A DNA stretch of 64,000 nt, taken from positions 1 to 64,000 of the forward strand of contig JAJEBN010000100.1 in assembly GCA_022822525.1 (NCBI GenBank). Direction: 5' to 3'. This DNA comes from Acidimicrobiia bacterium. GTDB lineage: Bacteria; Actinomycetota; Acidimicrobiia; Acidimicrobiales; Poriferisodalaceae. Shown here one piece after another: positions 48,626-56,643 of this stretch (position 1 is its first letter; each line of letters begins with the position of its first letter). The notes under the pieces were generated by a model. That model was given only the letters and a program-made list of their open reading frames with translations. It searched no databases and had not been told where the DNA came from. The position numbers and the translations under genes are program-made.

Positions 48626-49312
48626 TCACAGGGCGAGGCGTCCCGACAGCCGGTCCCCCAGACCGGCCTCGCCGGCAGTGCCTGTGTCGACGATCTCGCC
48701 CTTCTCGAGCACGACGAAGCGGTCGGCGAGCCGCAGCGCCAGCGCCAGGTGCTGCTCCACCAGCAGCACCCCGCGGCCCTGCTGCCTCGCCAGCGCTAGG
48801 GCGTCGCCGAGCAGCCCGACATTCGAGGGCTGCAAGCCCTCAGTCGGCTCGTCCATCAACAGGATGGACGCGGTCGATGCCAGCGCCGACGCAGCCGCGA
48901 GCATCTTCTGCTCGCCGCCCGAGAGGGTGCCCGCTCGCTGAGCCTCACGACCCGCCAACGACTCGCCGAACATGCCCAGCACGCGGCCGTGCTCGGCCGG
49001 CGGATGCCCGCTCAGCCGCAAGTTGTCGCCGACCGAGAACTGGCTGAACAGCGACCGCTCCTGGAAGGCAGCTCGCAGTCCGGCTCGAACACGGCGAGAG
49101 GGCGGCACCCGCGTGATGTCGGCGCCGCCGAGCCTGAGCTGCCCGCCGGTCGCCCTCAGCAAGCCGATCATCGTCCGCACCAGAGTGGTCTTGCCGGCGC
49201 CGTTGCGTCCGACCAGCGCCACGATCTCGCCTTGGGCGACGCAGAAGCTGACGCCGTGCAGCACCGGCACGCTGCCGTAGCCCGAGCGCAGCCCGTGTGC
49301 TTCGAACCGCAT
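48626..49312 (-). CDS. Branched-chain/amide-type ABC transporter ATP-binding protein (LivF-like)
   Basis: LVGRNGAGKTTLVRTMIGLL; LSGGEQKML; LLMDEPTEGL. Confidence 0.93.
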   Translation of the reverse strand: MRFEAHGLRSGYGSVPVLHGVSFCVAQGEIVALVGRNGAGKTTLVRTMIGLLRATGGQLRLGGADITRVPPSRRVRAGLRAAFQERSLFSQFSVGDNLRLSGHPPAEHGRVLGMFGESLAGREAQRAGTLSGGEQKMLAAASALASTASILLMDEPTEGLQPSNVGLLGDALALARQQGRGVLLVEQHLALALRLADRFVVLEKGEIVDTGTAGEAGLGDRLSGRLAL

Positions 49313-51084
49313 CAGCTGTCGACCCCCGCGTAGATCGCCTGCACATCGGGGTCGCTCTCGACCTCGGCAACAGTGCCGTCGGCAATGACCTCACCACGCG
49401 CGAGCACGGTGACGCGATCGGCCACGGCGCGGATGAACGCCATGTCGTGCTCGACGATCACGATCGGAAGGCGATGGGAGCGGTGAAGCTCACGCAGCAG
49501 CGCAGCCGCTTCGAGGCTCTCGGCGACTGTCATGCCTGCGGTCGGTTCGTCGAGCAGCAGCAGCCGGCAGCGCCCTGCCAGCGCCATCGCGATCTCCAGC
49601 CACTGCTTGTCACCGTGGGAGAGATCGCCCGCCCGCATGTCGAGGCGCTCGCTGAGCTGCGTCCGTTCGAGCACCTCCAGCGCCGGCCGCGGCACCGCCG
49701 TACTCCAAGAGCGACGGACGAGTGCCCACGGCGACGAACGAGTCCCCCAGGCTGCGATGGCCACGTTGGCGGCCACGGACAGGTCGTCGATGAGCTGGGG
49801 CGATTGGAACTTGCGACTCACGCCGTGTCTGGCGAATTCCCAGGCGTGACGGCCCGTGTGCTCGGCGCCGAACACCAGCACCCTCCCGGACTGGCAGCCC
49901 TGCTGGCCCGAGAGGATGTCGAGCAGTGTGGACTTGCCGGCGCCGTTCGGCCCGATGAGGCAACGGAGCTCTGCGTCCTCCATGGTGAGCGTGACGCCAT
50001 CGAGCAACCGGAAGAAGCCGAAGCTCTTGTGCACATCCCGGGCTTCGAAGACTGCCGCAGCGTCAGCCGACGGCGCCTCGGCGCCTGCACCTGGGCCCGA
50101 CGGCGCGTCAGCGTCGGTGGCAGCGGGCCGCAGATTCGGCTGCTGGCGGCGGGCCGGCCGACCAGCCAACCGCTGGGCGCTGGGGACCAGCCCATGGGGC
50201 ATCACCACCACGACGGCCACGAAGATCAGGCCGGTGGCGAGCGTCCAGTACTGCAGCCAGACGTCGGCCAGCGTCGCGGAAGCGAAGTTGATCGCCATCG
50301 CACCGATGACCGGGCCCACGATGGTTCCCCGCCCGCCGACCAGCGTCCACAGCACCACGCTGGTGGCCAGCGAGAACCCGAAGATCTGCGGCGACACGAA
50401 GCTCGTGCGGTGCACGTACAGCGCACCGGCGAAACCGGCGAGTGCGCCACCCACGGTGAACGCCCAGATCTTGATCTGGACCGTCTTGTAGCCCAACGCC
50501 TCCATGCGACGCTCGTTGGAACGGATGCCGATCAGCACCGCACCGATCGGGCGCGTGACCAGCGTGCCGACCACGGTGATCGCAACGATGGCCAGCACGC
50601 TGACTGCGACGTCCTGCGCGGCATCGGAGAGCTCGATCCCGAGGGCGCCGAGTCGCGGGACGCCGGTCAGCCCGTTGAAGCCTCCCGTGACGTCTCGCCA
50701 CTGCTCGGCGAGCTGCTCCAAGGTGAGTGACAGCACCAGCGTGAGCAGGCCCACCACGACTGCGGACGGTCGGCGCCGCAGTATCGCGACGCCGAGGGCT
50801 GCGGCGACACCAGCGCCCACCGCAGCGGAGCCGACGAGCATCGGCAGGCTCAGCGACGGCGCGGCGGTGGCGACCTTCGCCGACGTGTACGCAGCGATGC
50901 CGAAGGGCAGCAGCTGGCCCAGCGAGAGGATGCCGGAGTATCCCCACACGAAATCGAGGCTCACGGCGAGCGCGGCGAACACCAGGAACAGCGAGAGCTG
51001 TCCCGAGCGGTAGCCGCCGAACGCGCCGCTGAACACCACGGCCGCAAGTGCGCAGGCTGCGCCGGTGGCGAGTGCGCGCCTCAT
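49312..51084 (-). CDS. Fused LivM-like permease and LivG-like ATPase
   Basis: One uninterrupted frame: permease (MRRALATGAACALAAVV…LIFVAVVVVMPHGLVPS) then ATPase (LIGPNGAGKSTLLDILSG…LLLLDEPTAGM). Confidence 0.92.
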   Translation of the reverse strand: MRRALATGAACALAAVVFSGAFGGYRSGQLSLFLVFAALAVSLDFVWGYSGILSLGQLLPFGIAAYTSAKVATAAPSLSLPMLVGSAAVGAGVAAALGVAILRRRPSAVVVGLLTLVLSLTLEQLAEQWRDVTGGFNGLTGVPRLGALGIELSDAAQDVAVSVLAIVAITVVGTLVTRPIGAVLIGIRSNERRMEALGYKTVQIKIWAFTVGGALAGFAGALYVHRTSFVSPQIFGFSLATSVVLWTLVGGRGTIVGPVIGAMAINFASATLADVWLQYWTLATGLIFVAVVVVMPHGLVPSAQRLAGRPARRQQPNLRPAATDADAPSGPGAGAEAPSADAAAVFEARDVHKSFGFFRLLDGVTLTMEDAELRCLIGPNGAGKSTLLDILSGQQGCQSGRVLVFGAEHTGRHAWEFARHGVSRKFQSPQLIDDLSVAANVAIAAWGTRSSPWALVRRSWSTAVPRPALEVLERTQLSERLDMRAGDLSHGDKQWLEIAMALAGRCRLLLLDEPTAGMTVAESLEAAALLRELHRSHRLPIVIVEHDMAFIRAVADRVTVLARGEVIADGTVAEVESDPDVQAIYAGVDS

Positions 51085-51935
51085 GGGTTGGCTGCCTCGA
51101 CGGGCACCCGGCGCAACTGCAGCATCAGCACCGCAAGGGCCAGCGAGGCGATCTGCGCCCAGACCGCGTCGTAGAAGTGGATGACCCCGGTCTGCACGGC
51201 TGCTACCACCAGCGCTCCTGCGATCACGCCCCACAACCGGTTGAAGCCGCCGACGATCACCACCAGGAACGCTCCGGGCAGGTAGGCGAGCCCGGCCTGG
51301 GGTTCGATGGCTCCCAGCGGAGCGACCAGCGCGCCTGCGATCCCGGCGGTTGCAGCGCCGATGCCGAACGCACAGAAGTTGGCGATGCCGGTGCGCACGC
51401 CGCAGGCATCGGCGAGGTCCCGGTCGGCGACGATCGCCCGCACGGTCAGCCCGAAGCGTGACCGGGTGAATGCGAGCAGCGTCACCACCACCACTACGAC
51501 GGCGATGCCGATGAGCACATAGCGGTAGGTGGGGAACAGCACCCCGAGTGCCCGCGTCGCTCCCGGCACCGGATTGGGAACACCACGAAAGTCCTTGGTG
51601 AAGATCAGCTCGACGGCCTGCCGCAGGCAGATCGACAGACCGAACGTGGCCAGGATCGTCACCTCCGGCCGGCGATGGATGCGACGGATCAGCCCGACCT
51701 CGATGCATGCACCCAGCACGAACAGCACGACGGCGGCCAACGGCAGCGACAGCCAGTGGCTGAGCCCGTTGGCGTGGGTGACGTAGGCGACGTACGCCCC
51801 GATCATCACGAACTCGCCGTGCGCGAGGTTGATGATCCCCATCAGCCCGAACACGATGCCGAGACCCAGCGCGACGATCGCAAGCGTCGCGAACAGGCTC
51901 AGACCGTTGAGCAGTTCGAGCGTCAGCGCATCCAA
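51081..51935 (-). CDS. Branched-chain/urea-type ABC permease (LivH-like)
   Basis: GLGIVFGLMGIINLAHGEFVMIGAYVAY. Confidence 0.94.
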   Translation of the reverse strand: MDALTLELLNGLSLFATLAIVALGLGIVFGLMGIINLAHGEFVMIGAYVAYVTHANGLSHWLSLPLAAVVLFVLGACIEVGLIRRIHRRPEVTILATFGLSICLRQAVELIFTKDFRGVPNPVPGATRALGVLFPTYRYVLIGIAVVVVVVTLLAFTRSRFGLTVRAIVADRDLADACGVRTGIANFCAFGIGAATAGIAGALVAPLGAIEPQAGLAYLPGAFLVVIVGGFNRLWGVIAGALVVAAVQTGVIHFYDAVWAQIASLALAVLMLQLRRVPVEAANP

Positions 51936-51960
51936 GGGACTGAGCTACGAAGCCGAGTTG

Positions 51961-53301
51961 CTAGGGACTGCAGGTCTCGTCGGGCTCCACCGCCGGAAAT
52001 GACTGGACGATGAGCTGCGAGCCGTCGGACTGGATCTCCGCCACATAGATCGGCTGCGCGAGATGACGGCTGCCGGTGATGGAGATGTCTCCCGTCGGCG
52101 TCGAGAGCGACAGGCCTTCGAGAGCCGCTGCCACAGCCGCCGTGTCGGTAGTGCCGGCTGCGTTCGCCGCTGCGGCGTAGAGCAATGCAGCGTCGTAGAT
52201 GTGCGAGCTGAAGGTCATGTGCGGCGGCGCGTCAGCCCCGAATTGCTCGAAGTAGCGAGCCACGAATGCGTTGTTGGCAGGGTTGTCGACTTCCTTGAAG
52301 TAACCCAAGGTGACCCGCATGCCGGCGGTGACCGACGGCCCCATCACTCCGAGCACGTTCTCCTCATAGATGTTCGCCAGCCGCGGAATGGCGCTCTGGC
52401 CGATGCCGAAGTCGACCGCCTGGGTCTCGAAGGCGATGGCGTCGCCGCCGACGAGCGCCGGGAAGATCAGGTCTGCGCCCGAGCCCGCGATCTGCTGGGC
52501 GACCGAGGAGAAGTCCTGGGTGCCGAGGGGGACGTATTCCTCACCCACCACTTCGCCTCCTGCGGCCTCGATGTACTGGCGGGCGAGCTCGAAGCTTCGC
52601 CGCGGCCACACGTAGTCGTTGCCGAGCAGGAACCACGTGCTTCCGCCGGTCTCGTCCATCATCCACGGGATGACCGGCGCGAGCTGCTGGCTGGGCACCT
52701 CGCCCGTGTTGAACATCACCGGCGAGCACTCGCCGCCCTCGTAGAGGGCCGCGTAGATGTACAGCACGCCGGCATCTTCAGCGAGCGGCTCGGCGGCTTC
52801 GCGCGTCGCGCTGGAGTGGGTGCCGAGCACGACGTCGACCCCGTCCGATTCGATGAGCTGTTCCATGGCCTGGCGCCCGACGGCGGGATCGGTGGCGTCG
52901 TCGGCGAGGTACGTCTCGACCGGGCGGCCGTTGATGCCGCCGGCGGCGTTGATGTCCTCTTCGATGAACTCTGCGATATTGGCCGTGGGCTGGCCGAAGA
53001 TGCCGGCGGGACCGCTGTTGGAGAACAGGATCCCGATGCGCACCGGCTCCCCCGACGGCTCGGCGGGCTCATCCGCTGCGGTGGTCGCAGGTGCTTCGGT
53101 GGGCTCTGGTGCGGCATCGCCGTCGTCCGTCGGCTCATCGACGGGGGCCGGCGCCGCCTCGGCCTCGGTCGCCGCCGGTTCTGCGACTGCGGGTTCATCG
53201 TCGCTCGTCGCGCACGCCGCTGCCATCCCGAGCAGCAGCGCCATCATGATTGCTGCGGTTCGACAACGGGACCGCGCCCGTGGTTTCTGTGTGCACCCCA
53301 C
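51961..53301 (-). CDS. UrtA/AmiC-family substrate-binding lipoprotein (urea/short-chain amide type)
   Basis: ALLLGMAAACATS lipobox; RIGILFSNSGPAGIFGQPTANIAEFIEEDINAAGGINGR; GGGGGAGG SD 8 nt before the GTG start. Confidence 0.88.
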   Translation of the reverse strand: MGCTQKPRARSRCRTAAIMMALLLGMAAACATSDDEPAVAEPAATEAEAAPAPVDEPTDDGDAAPEPTEAPATTAADEPAEPSGEPVRIGILFSNSGPAGIFGQPTANIAEFIEEDINAAGGINGRPVETYLADDATDPAVGRQAMEQLIESDGVDVVLGTHSSATREAAEPLAEDAGVLYIYAALYEGGECSPVMFNTGEVPSQQLAPVIPWMMDETGGSTWFLLGNDYVWPRRSFELARQYIEAAGGEVVGEEYVPLGTQDFSSVAQQIAGSGADLIFPALVGGDAIAFETQAVDFGIGQSAIPRLANIYEENVLGVMGPSVTAGMRVTLGYFKEVDNPANNAFVARYFEQFGADAPPHMTFSSHIYDAALLYAAAANAAGTTDTAAVAAALEGLSLSTPTGDISITGSRHLAQPIYVAEIQSDGSQLIVQSFPAVEPDETCSP

Positions 53302-53321
53302 GGCGTCAACCTCCCCCAATA

Positions 53322-53341
53322 TGTGAGTAGATGTTGACATA
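53322..53341 (-). promoter_or_regulatory. Copy B of a shared 20-mer (tatgtcaacatctactcaca on the minus strand), 5' of the SBP gene
   Basis: 17/20 identical to copy A at 55269-55288. Confidence 0.5.
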
Positions 53342-53354
53342 TTGTCCTGTCAAC
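53333..53354. promoter_or_regulatory. Inverted repeat gttgaca-N8-tgtcaac upstream of the SBP gene
   Basis: Perfect 7-bp arms. Confidence 0.55.
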
Positions 53355-53430
53355 GGGGCCGGGTCAAGCGCGTAAGGCGCGAGCAAGGACCCTGACGCCG
53401 GCGCGGCGGGCTCAGCCAGTCGCGTGCGGA

Positions 53431-54867
53431 TCAGGCGGGCGCTGCGACGGGAAGCTCGTCGATCACCCGGACCCCCGCCGGTGTCGCCTCTCCCAGCAGC
53501 AGCGACTCCAGCGAGCCGCCCGTGCCGCAGCGGCGCGGACCGCGGTAGCTGCTGGTGCGCAAGCCGTTCAACAGCGACGAGGGATCGGTGCCCCCGCCCG
53601 ACCTGCACGCGGCCGCCCAGGTGTGCACCGCCTCGTACACACCTTCCGCGGCTGCGGACACCGGAGGAGCGCACTCGCCGAAGCGATCGGCATAGCGCCG
53701 CAGGAATTCACGGTTCTCTGCGGAATCCATGCCGACGAAATAGCCGAGCGCATTCCAGATGCCCGCAGCCGAATCTCCGAGATGCTCCACCACGGCATCG
53801 TCCATGAGCGGCGCGAACGTACGAGTGGTCGAGCGAAGCCCCGACAACGAGAACTCGCTCTCGAAGCGGACGTGGTCCTGCCCGACAAAGCTCGACACGA
53901 CGTGGTCGGTGCCGTGTTCGCCGATGGCCGAGATCACCGGCGTGAAGTCCTCGGTTCCCAGCGGCACGTAGCCCTCGCCGCTGACGGTGCCGCCCATGCG
54001 CTCGATGACCTCCCGCGCGGCCGTGCCCACCGCCCGTGGCCACGAGTAGTCGTTGCCGGCCAGGAACCAGCGGCTCCCGCCGGTCGCCTCGGCCAGCAGC
54101 GGGAGGGCCCGGTGCAACTGGTCGAGCGGCCGCTCGCCGAAGTGGATCAGCAACGGATGGGTGGGAACCACCTCGCTGGTGGGCGTGTAGAGGTACGGGA
54201 TGCCCTGGGCAACGGCGATCGGTGAGGTGGCCGAGTAGGTCGCCGAGGAATGCATGCCCACCACGGCGGCTATGCCCGATACGCCACAGAGACGGCGCAT
54301 CGCGACCACGCCGGTGCCGGGATCGGTGGCGTCGTCGGCCACCAGCAGACGAACGTCGCGACCTGCCACGCCGCCGTCGGCGTTGATCTCCTCGGCGGCG
54401 AGCTGCGCGCAGTTGACCGTGGAGCGGCCCAGGATCCCGGCACTGCCCGACAGCGACGTGAGCAGTCCGAGCGGAACCTCCCAGCCCTCGGCGTCGACGC
54501 CACCGAGGAGTCCCAGGTCGGCACCGAGGCGCATGAACTCGCGATCGTCGATGCTGACCCGGATGCGCAGCCGGGTGCCGCCGCTGCGCAGCGGATCGAG
54601 GTGGCATGCCACATGCCCGAACCAGGGCGACTCGTGCACAAGGTCGATCCGCCGAACCGGTTTGCAGCTCAGCACCCGTGCCGTTCCGTGAACCCGCGAC
54701 CCCTCGCCGATGGGTAGGGCGAGCCGCACCAGCGCGCCGGGCGCCAGCGCCTCGGCCTCGGAGCCGAACAGCCAGCCCAGCGACGGATCGCCGGATCCGA
54801 ACAGCGCAAACAACTCGCTCGCGTCTGCCGCTAGCCGCACCTCGCTGCTGAGAACGAGTTCAGCCAT
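53431..54867 (-). CDS. N-terminal SRPBCC (AHSA1-like) domain fused to an AmiC/UrtA-like periplasmic-binding fold, no signal peptide
   Basis: SRPBCC-like: HGTARVLSCKPVRRIDLVHESPWFGHVACHLDPLRSGGTRLRIRVSID; binding fold: PLGLLTSLSGSAGILGRSTVNCAQLAAEEINADGGVAGRDVRLLVADDATDP. Confidence 0.82.
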   Translation of the reverse strand: MAELVLSSEVRLAADASELFALFGSGDPSLGWLFGSEAEALAPGALVRLALPIGEGSRVHGTARVLSCKPVRRIDLVHESPWFGHVACHLDPLRSGGTRLRIRVSIDDREFMRLGADLGLLGGVDAEGWEVPLGLLTSLSGSAGILGRSTVNCAQLAAEEINADGGVAGRDVRLLVADDATDPGTGVVAMRRLCGVSGIAAVVGMHSSATYSATSPIAVAQGIPYLYTPTSEVVPTHPLLIHFGERPLDQLHRALPLLAEATGGSRWFLAGNDYSWPRAVGTAAREVIERMGGTVSGEGYVPLGTEDFTPVISAIGEHGTDHVVSSFVGQDHVRFESEFSLSGLRSTTRTFAPLMDDAVVEHLGDSAAGIWNALGYFVGMDSAENREFLRRYADRFGECAPPVSAAAEGVYEAVHTWAAACRSGGGTDPSSLLNGLRTSSYRGPRRCGTGGSLESLLLGEATPAGVRVIDELPVAAPA

Positions 54868-54876
54868 CTCAAGCCC

Positions 54877-55251
54877 CTAGGCGCTCAGCTCGTCGTCTCG
54901 CTGACCAGGGTCGCCATGTCTGCTGCCGGCGCCGGCGACCGCTTCGTTCATGGCGTCCGCGAGCTGCTCGAGGGAGTTCTGGTACACGGAGGCGAGAAAG
55001 GCAACCACCGTGTCTGCGGGCGTCGAGGTCAGCGAGTAGTGCCGGTAACGGCCGTCGCGACGCTCGGTGATCAGTCCCGCAAGTCGCAGGATGCGCAGAT
55101 GCGACGACACCGCCGTGCGGCCGACGCCGTCGAACCGGGAGGCGATCTCGCCCACCGTGAGCTCGCCGTGCTCGCCGATCAACCCCAAGATCGCCCGGCG
55201 CGTCTGGTCCGCCAAAGCAGAGAACGTGGCATCGCTCGTGGGGTCGGTCAT
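54877..55251 (-). CDS. ArsR-family winged-helix repressor
   Basis: ALADQTRRAILGLIGEHGELTVGEIASRFDGVGRTAVSSHLRILRLAGLITERRDGRYRHYSL. Confidence 0.93.
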   Translation of the reverse strand: MTDPTSDATFSALADQTRRAILGLIGEHGELTVGEIASRFDGVGRTAVSSHLRILRLAGLITERRDGRYRHYSLTSTPADTVVAFLASVYQNSLEQLADAMNEAVAGAGSRHGDPGQRDDELSA

Positions 55252-55268
55252 GTGCGCAGCCGTATCAG

Positions 55269-55288
55269 TACGTCAACAACTATTCACA
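55269..55288 (+). promoter_or_regulatory. Copy A of the shared 20-mer (tacgtcaacaactattcaca), overlapping ACTAT-N6-ATAGT (55279-55294), upstream of arsR
   Basis: 17/20 identical to copy B; located 18 bp upstream of the arsR start. Confidence 0.5.
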
Positions 55289-55387
55289 CATAGTGCCATA
55301 CGGGCCGAATGCTGCGCCTGCGCCTGGGGCCGCTGCGGCTTCGCGCATCGACCGAGGGGCGCGCCGTCACTGCGTCCGAGGCCGGCC

Positions 55388-56437
55388 TCAGGCAAGCACT
55401 GCCACCGGGGTGCCGATGGGTGCCCAGTCATAGAGCTGGAGTGCCTTGTCGTCACGCTGGCGGACGCAGCCCAAAGACAAGAACTGGCCGAGCTCGTCGT
55501 GGGTCTGTATCGGCGTGTCCCACCAAGTTCGGGGAATGGAATGGAAGCCGAGCCGGCCGCCTCCGATGCCCGTGGCAAACCGGACCATGTGCTCCATGGT
55601 GACGAGCCCGTTGTACGACATCGCCCACTCCGACTTCGAGTACACCTCCCACTGACCGGGCAGCGGCGAGTCCTCTCTCCCGCTCACGAGGTAGTTGTCG
55701 CGCACCGTCCCGTCGGACTCGACCAGCCAGACTCGCTGCGCTCCGCGCTCGTACACGATGTGCTTCTCGCCGGCGAGCCCGACATCGGGTGCTGGGACAC
55801 CGCCGAGCCAGAGCGCGCGTGCTCCGTCGCCATGTCGCACCGAGAAGCTGCCGTCGTCGTCGGGCTTCAGAAAGGCGCCATCGAAGCCGTCGGTGCCGGT
55901 GCTCCACACGGGTGCGGCCGGAGGTTCCGGCAGTGCCGGTGAGAAGTCCCGCACAGCAAGATTGCCGTCAGCTTGCATGATGAGCATGGCGTTCGAGCTC
56001 GTGCTGATGCCGGCGCGCCACACGACAGCGGACTCGCTGCCGAACGCGTCGAGCGTATGCACAACGACGTCACCATCGTGGGTCACGGTCAGTTGAAACC
56101 AACCGTTCCTCGACGTCAGCGCCTGCCCGACGCCAAGCCACTGGCCGGGCTGCAGCACACCGGCGGTGCGCAGCTCGGTGCCGACCGGCGCCGGGTCGCC
56201 GATGGCAGCAGGAACCTCGTCACCCGCATCAGGCTCGCCGGCAGCGAACGACGGCTCGGACGCACGATCGGACGGCGATCTGGTCCGTGCCCCGGCAGGG
56301 GCCAAGGGCGCCGCGAGCACCGCCAAGATCAGCACTGCGCTCAGCGTCAGGCGACCCCTGCGCCCAGGCCCTGCTACGCGCCAACACGCGGACCGGGGAC
56401 CCGAGCCTGCAAGATGCGCGAACCAGTGCCCCAGCAC
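55388..56437 (-). CDS. Secreted bulb-type-lectin-like domain + L,D-transpeptidase (YkuD) fusion
   Basis: LQPGQWLGVGQALTSRNGWFQLTVTHDGDVVVH…LIMQADGNLAVRD; catalytic SLGCVR. Confidence 0.83.
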   Translation of the reverse strand: MLGHWFAHLAGSGPRSACWRVAGPGRRGRLTLSAVLILAVLAAPLAPAGARTRSPSDRASEPSFAAGEPDAGDEVPAAIGDPAPVGTELRTAGVLQPGQWLGVGQALTSRNGWFQLTVTHDGDVVVHTLDAFGSESAVVWRAGISTSSNAMLIMQADGNLAVRDFSPALPEPPAAPVWSTGTDGFDGAFLKPDDDGSFSVRHGDGARALWLGGVPAPDVGLAGEKHIVYERGAQRVWLVESDGTVRDNYLVSGREDSPLPGQWEVYSKSEWAMSYNGLVTMEHMVRFATGIGGGRLGFHSIPRTWWDTPIQTHDELGQFLSLGCVRQRDDKALQLYDWAPIGTPVAVLA

Positions 56438-56460
56438 ATAATCGAAGAGTAGAACAGCGC

Positions 56461-56567
56461 GATGATCAGATCGACACCCTGGTTTTCGAGCACGTCCATG
56501 CATGCCCGCTCGAACGCCACCCGCTGCACCTGCGCCGACGCCAGTTCCGCCTCGGGGATCGCAGCGA
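56461..56567 (-). pseudogene. Fragment of an amidase gene
   Basis: ELASAQVQRVAFERACMDVLENQGVDLIIA versus intact EFASAQAQRVAFERACMEVFDDQGVDLIVA in the amidase at 47187-48551. Confidence 0.85.
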
Positions 56568-56643
56568 CCGGCGCGTCATCGAGGTGTCAGATCACCGGCA
56601 CTCCATGGCCCGCCGATGAACGGGGCATGTCCCGCGCGGCCCG

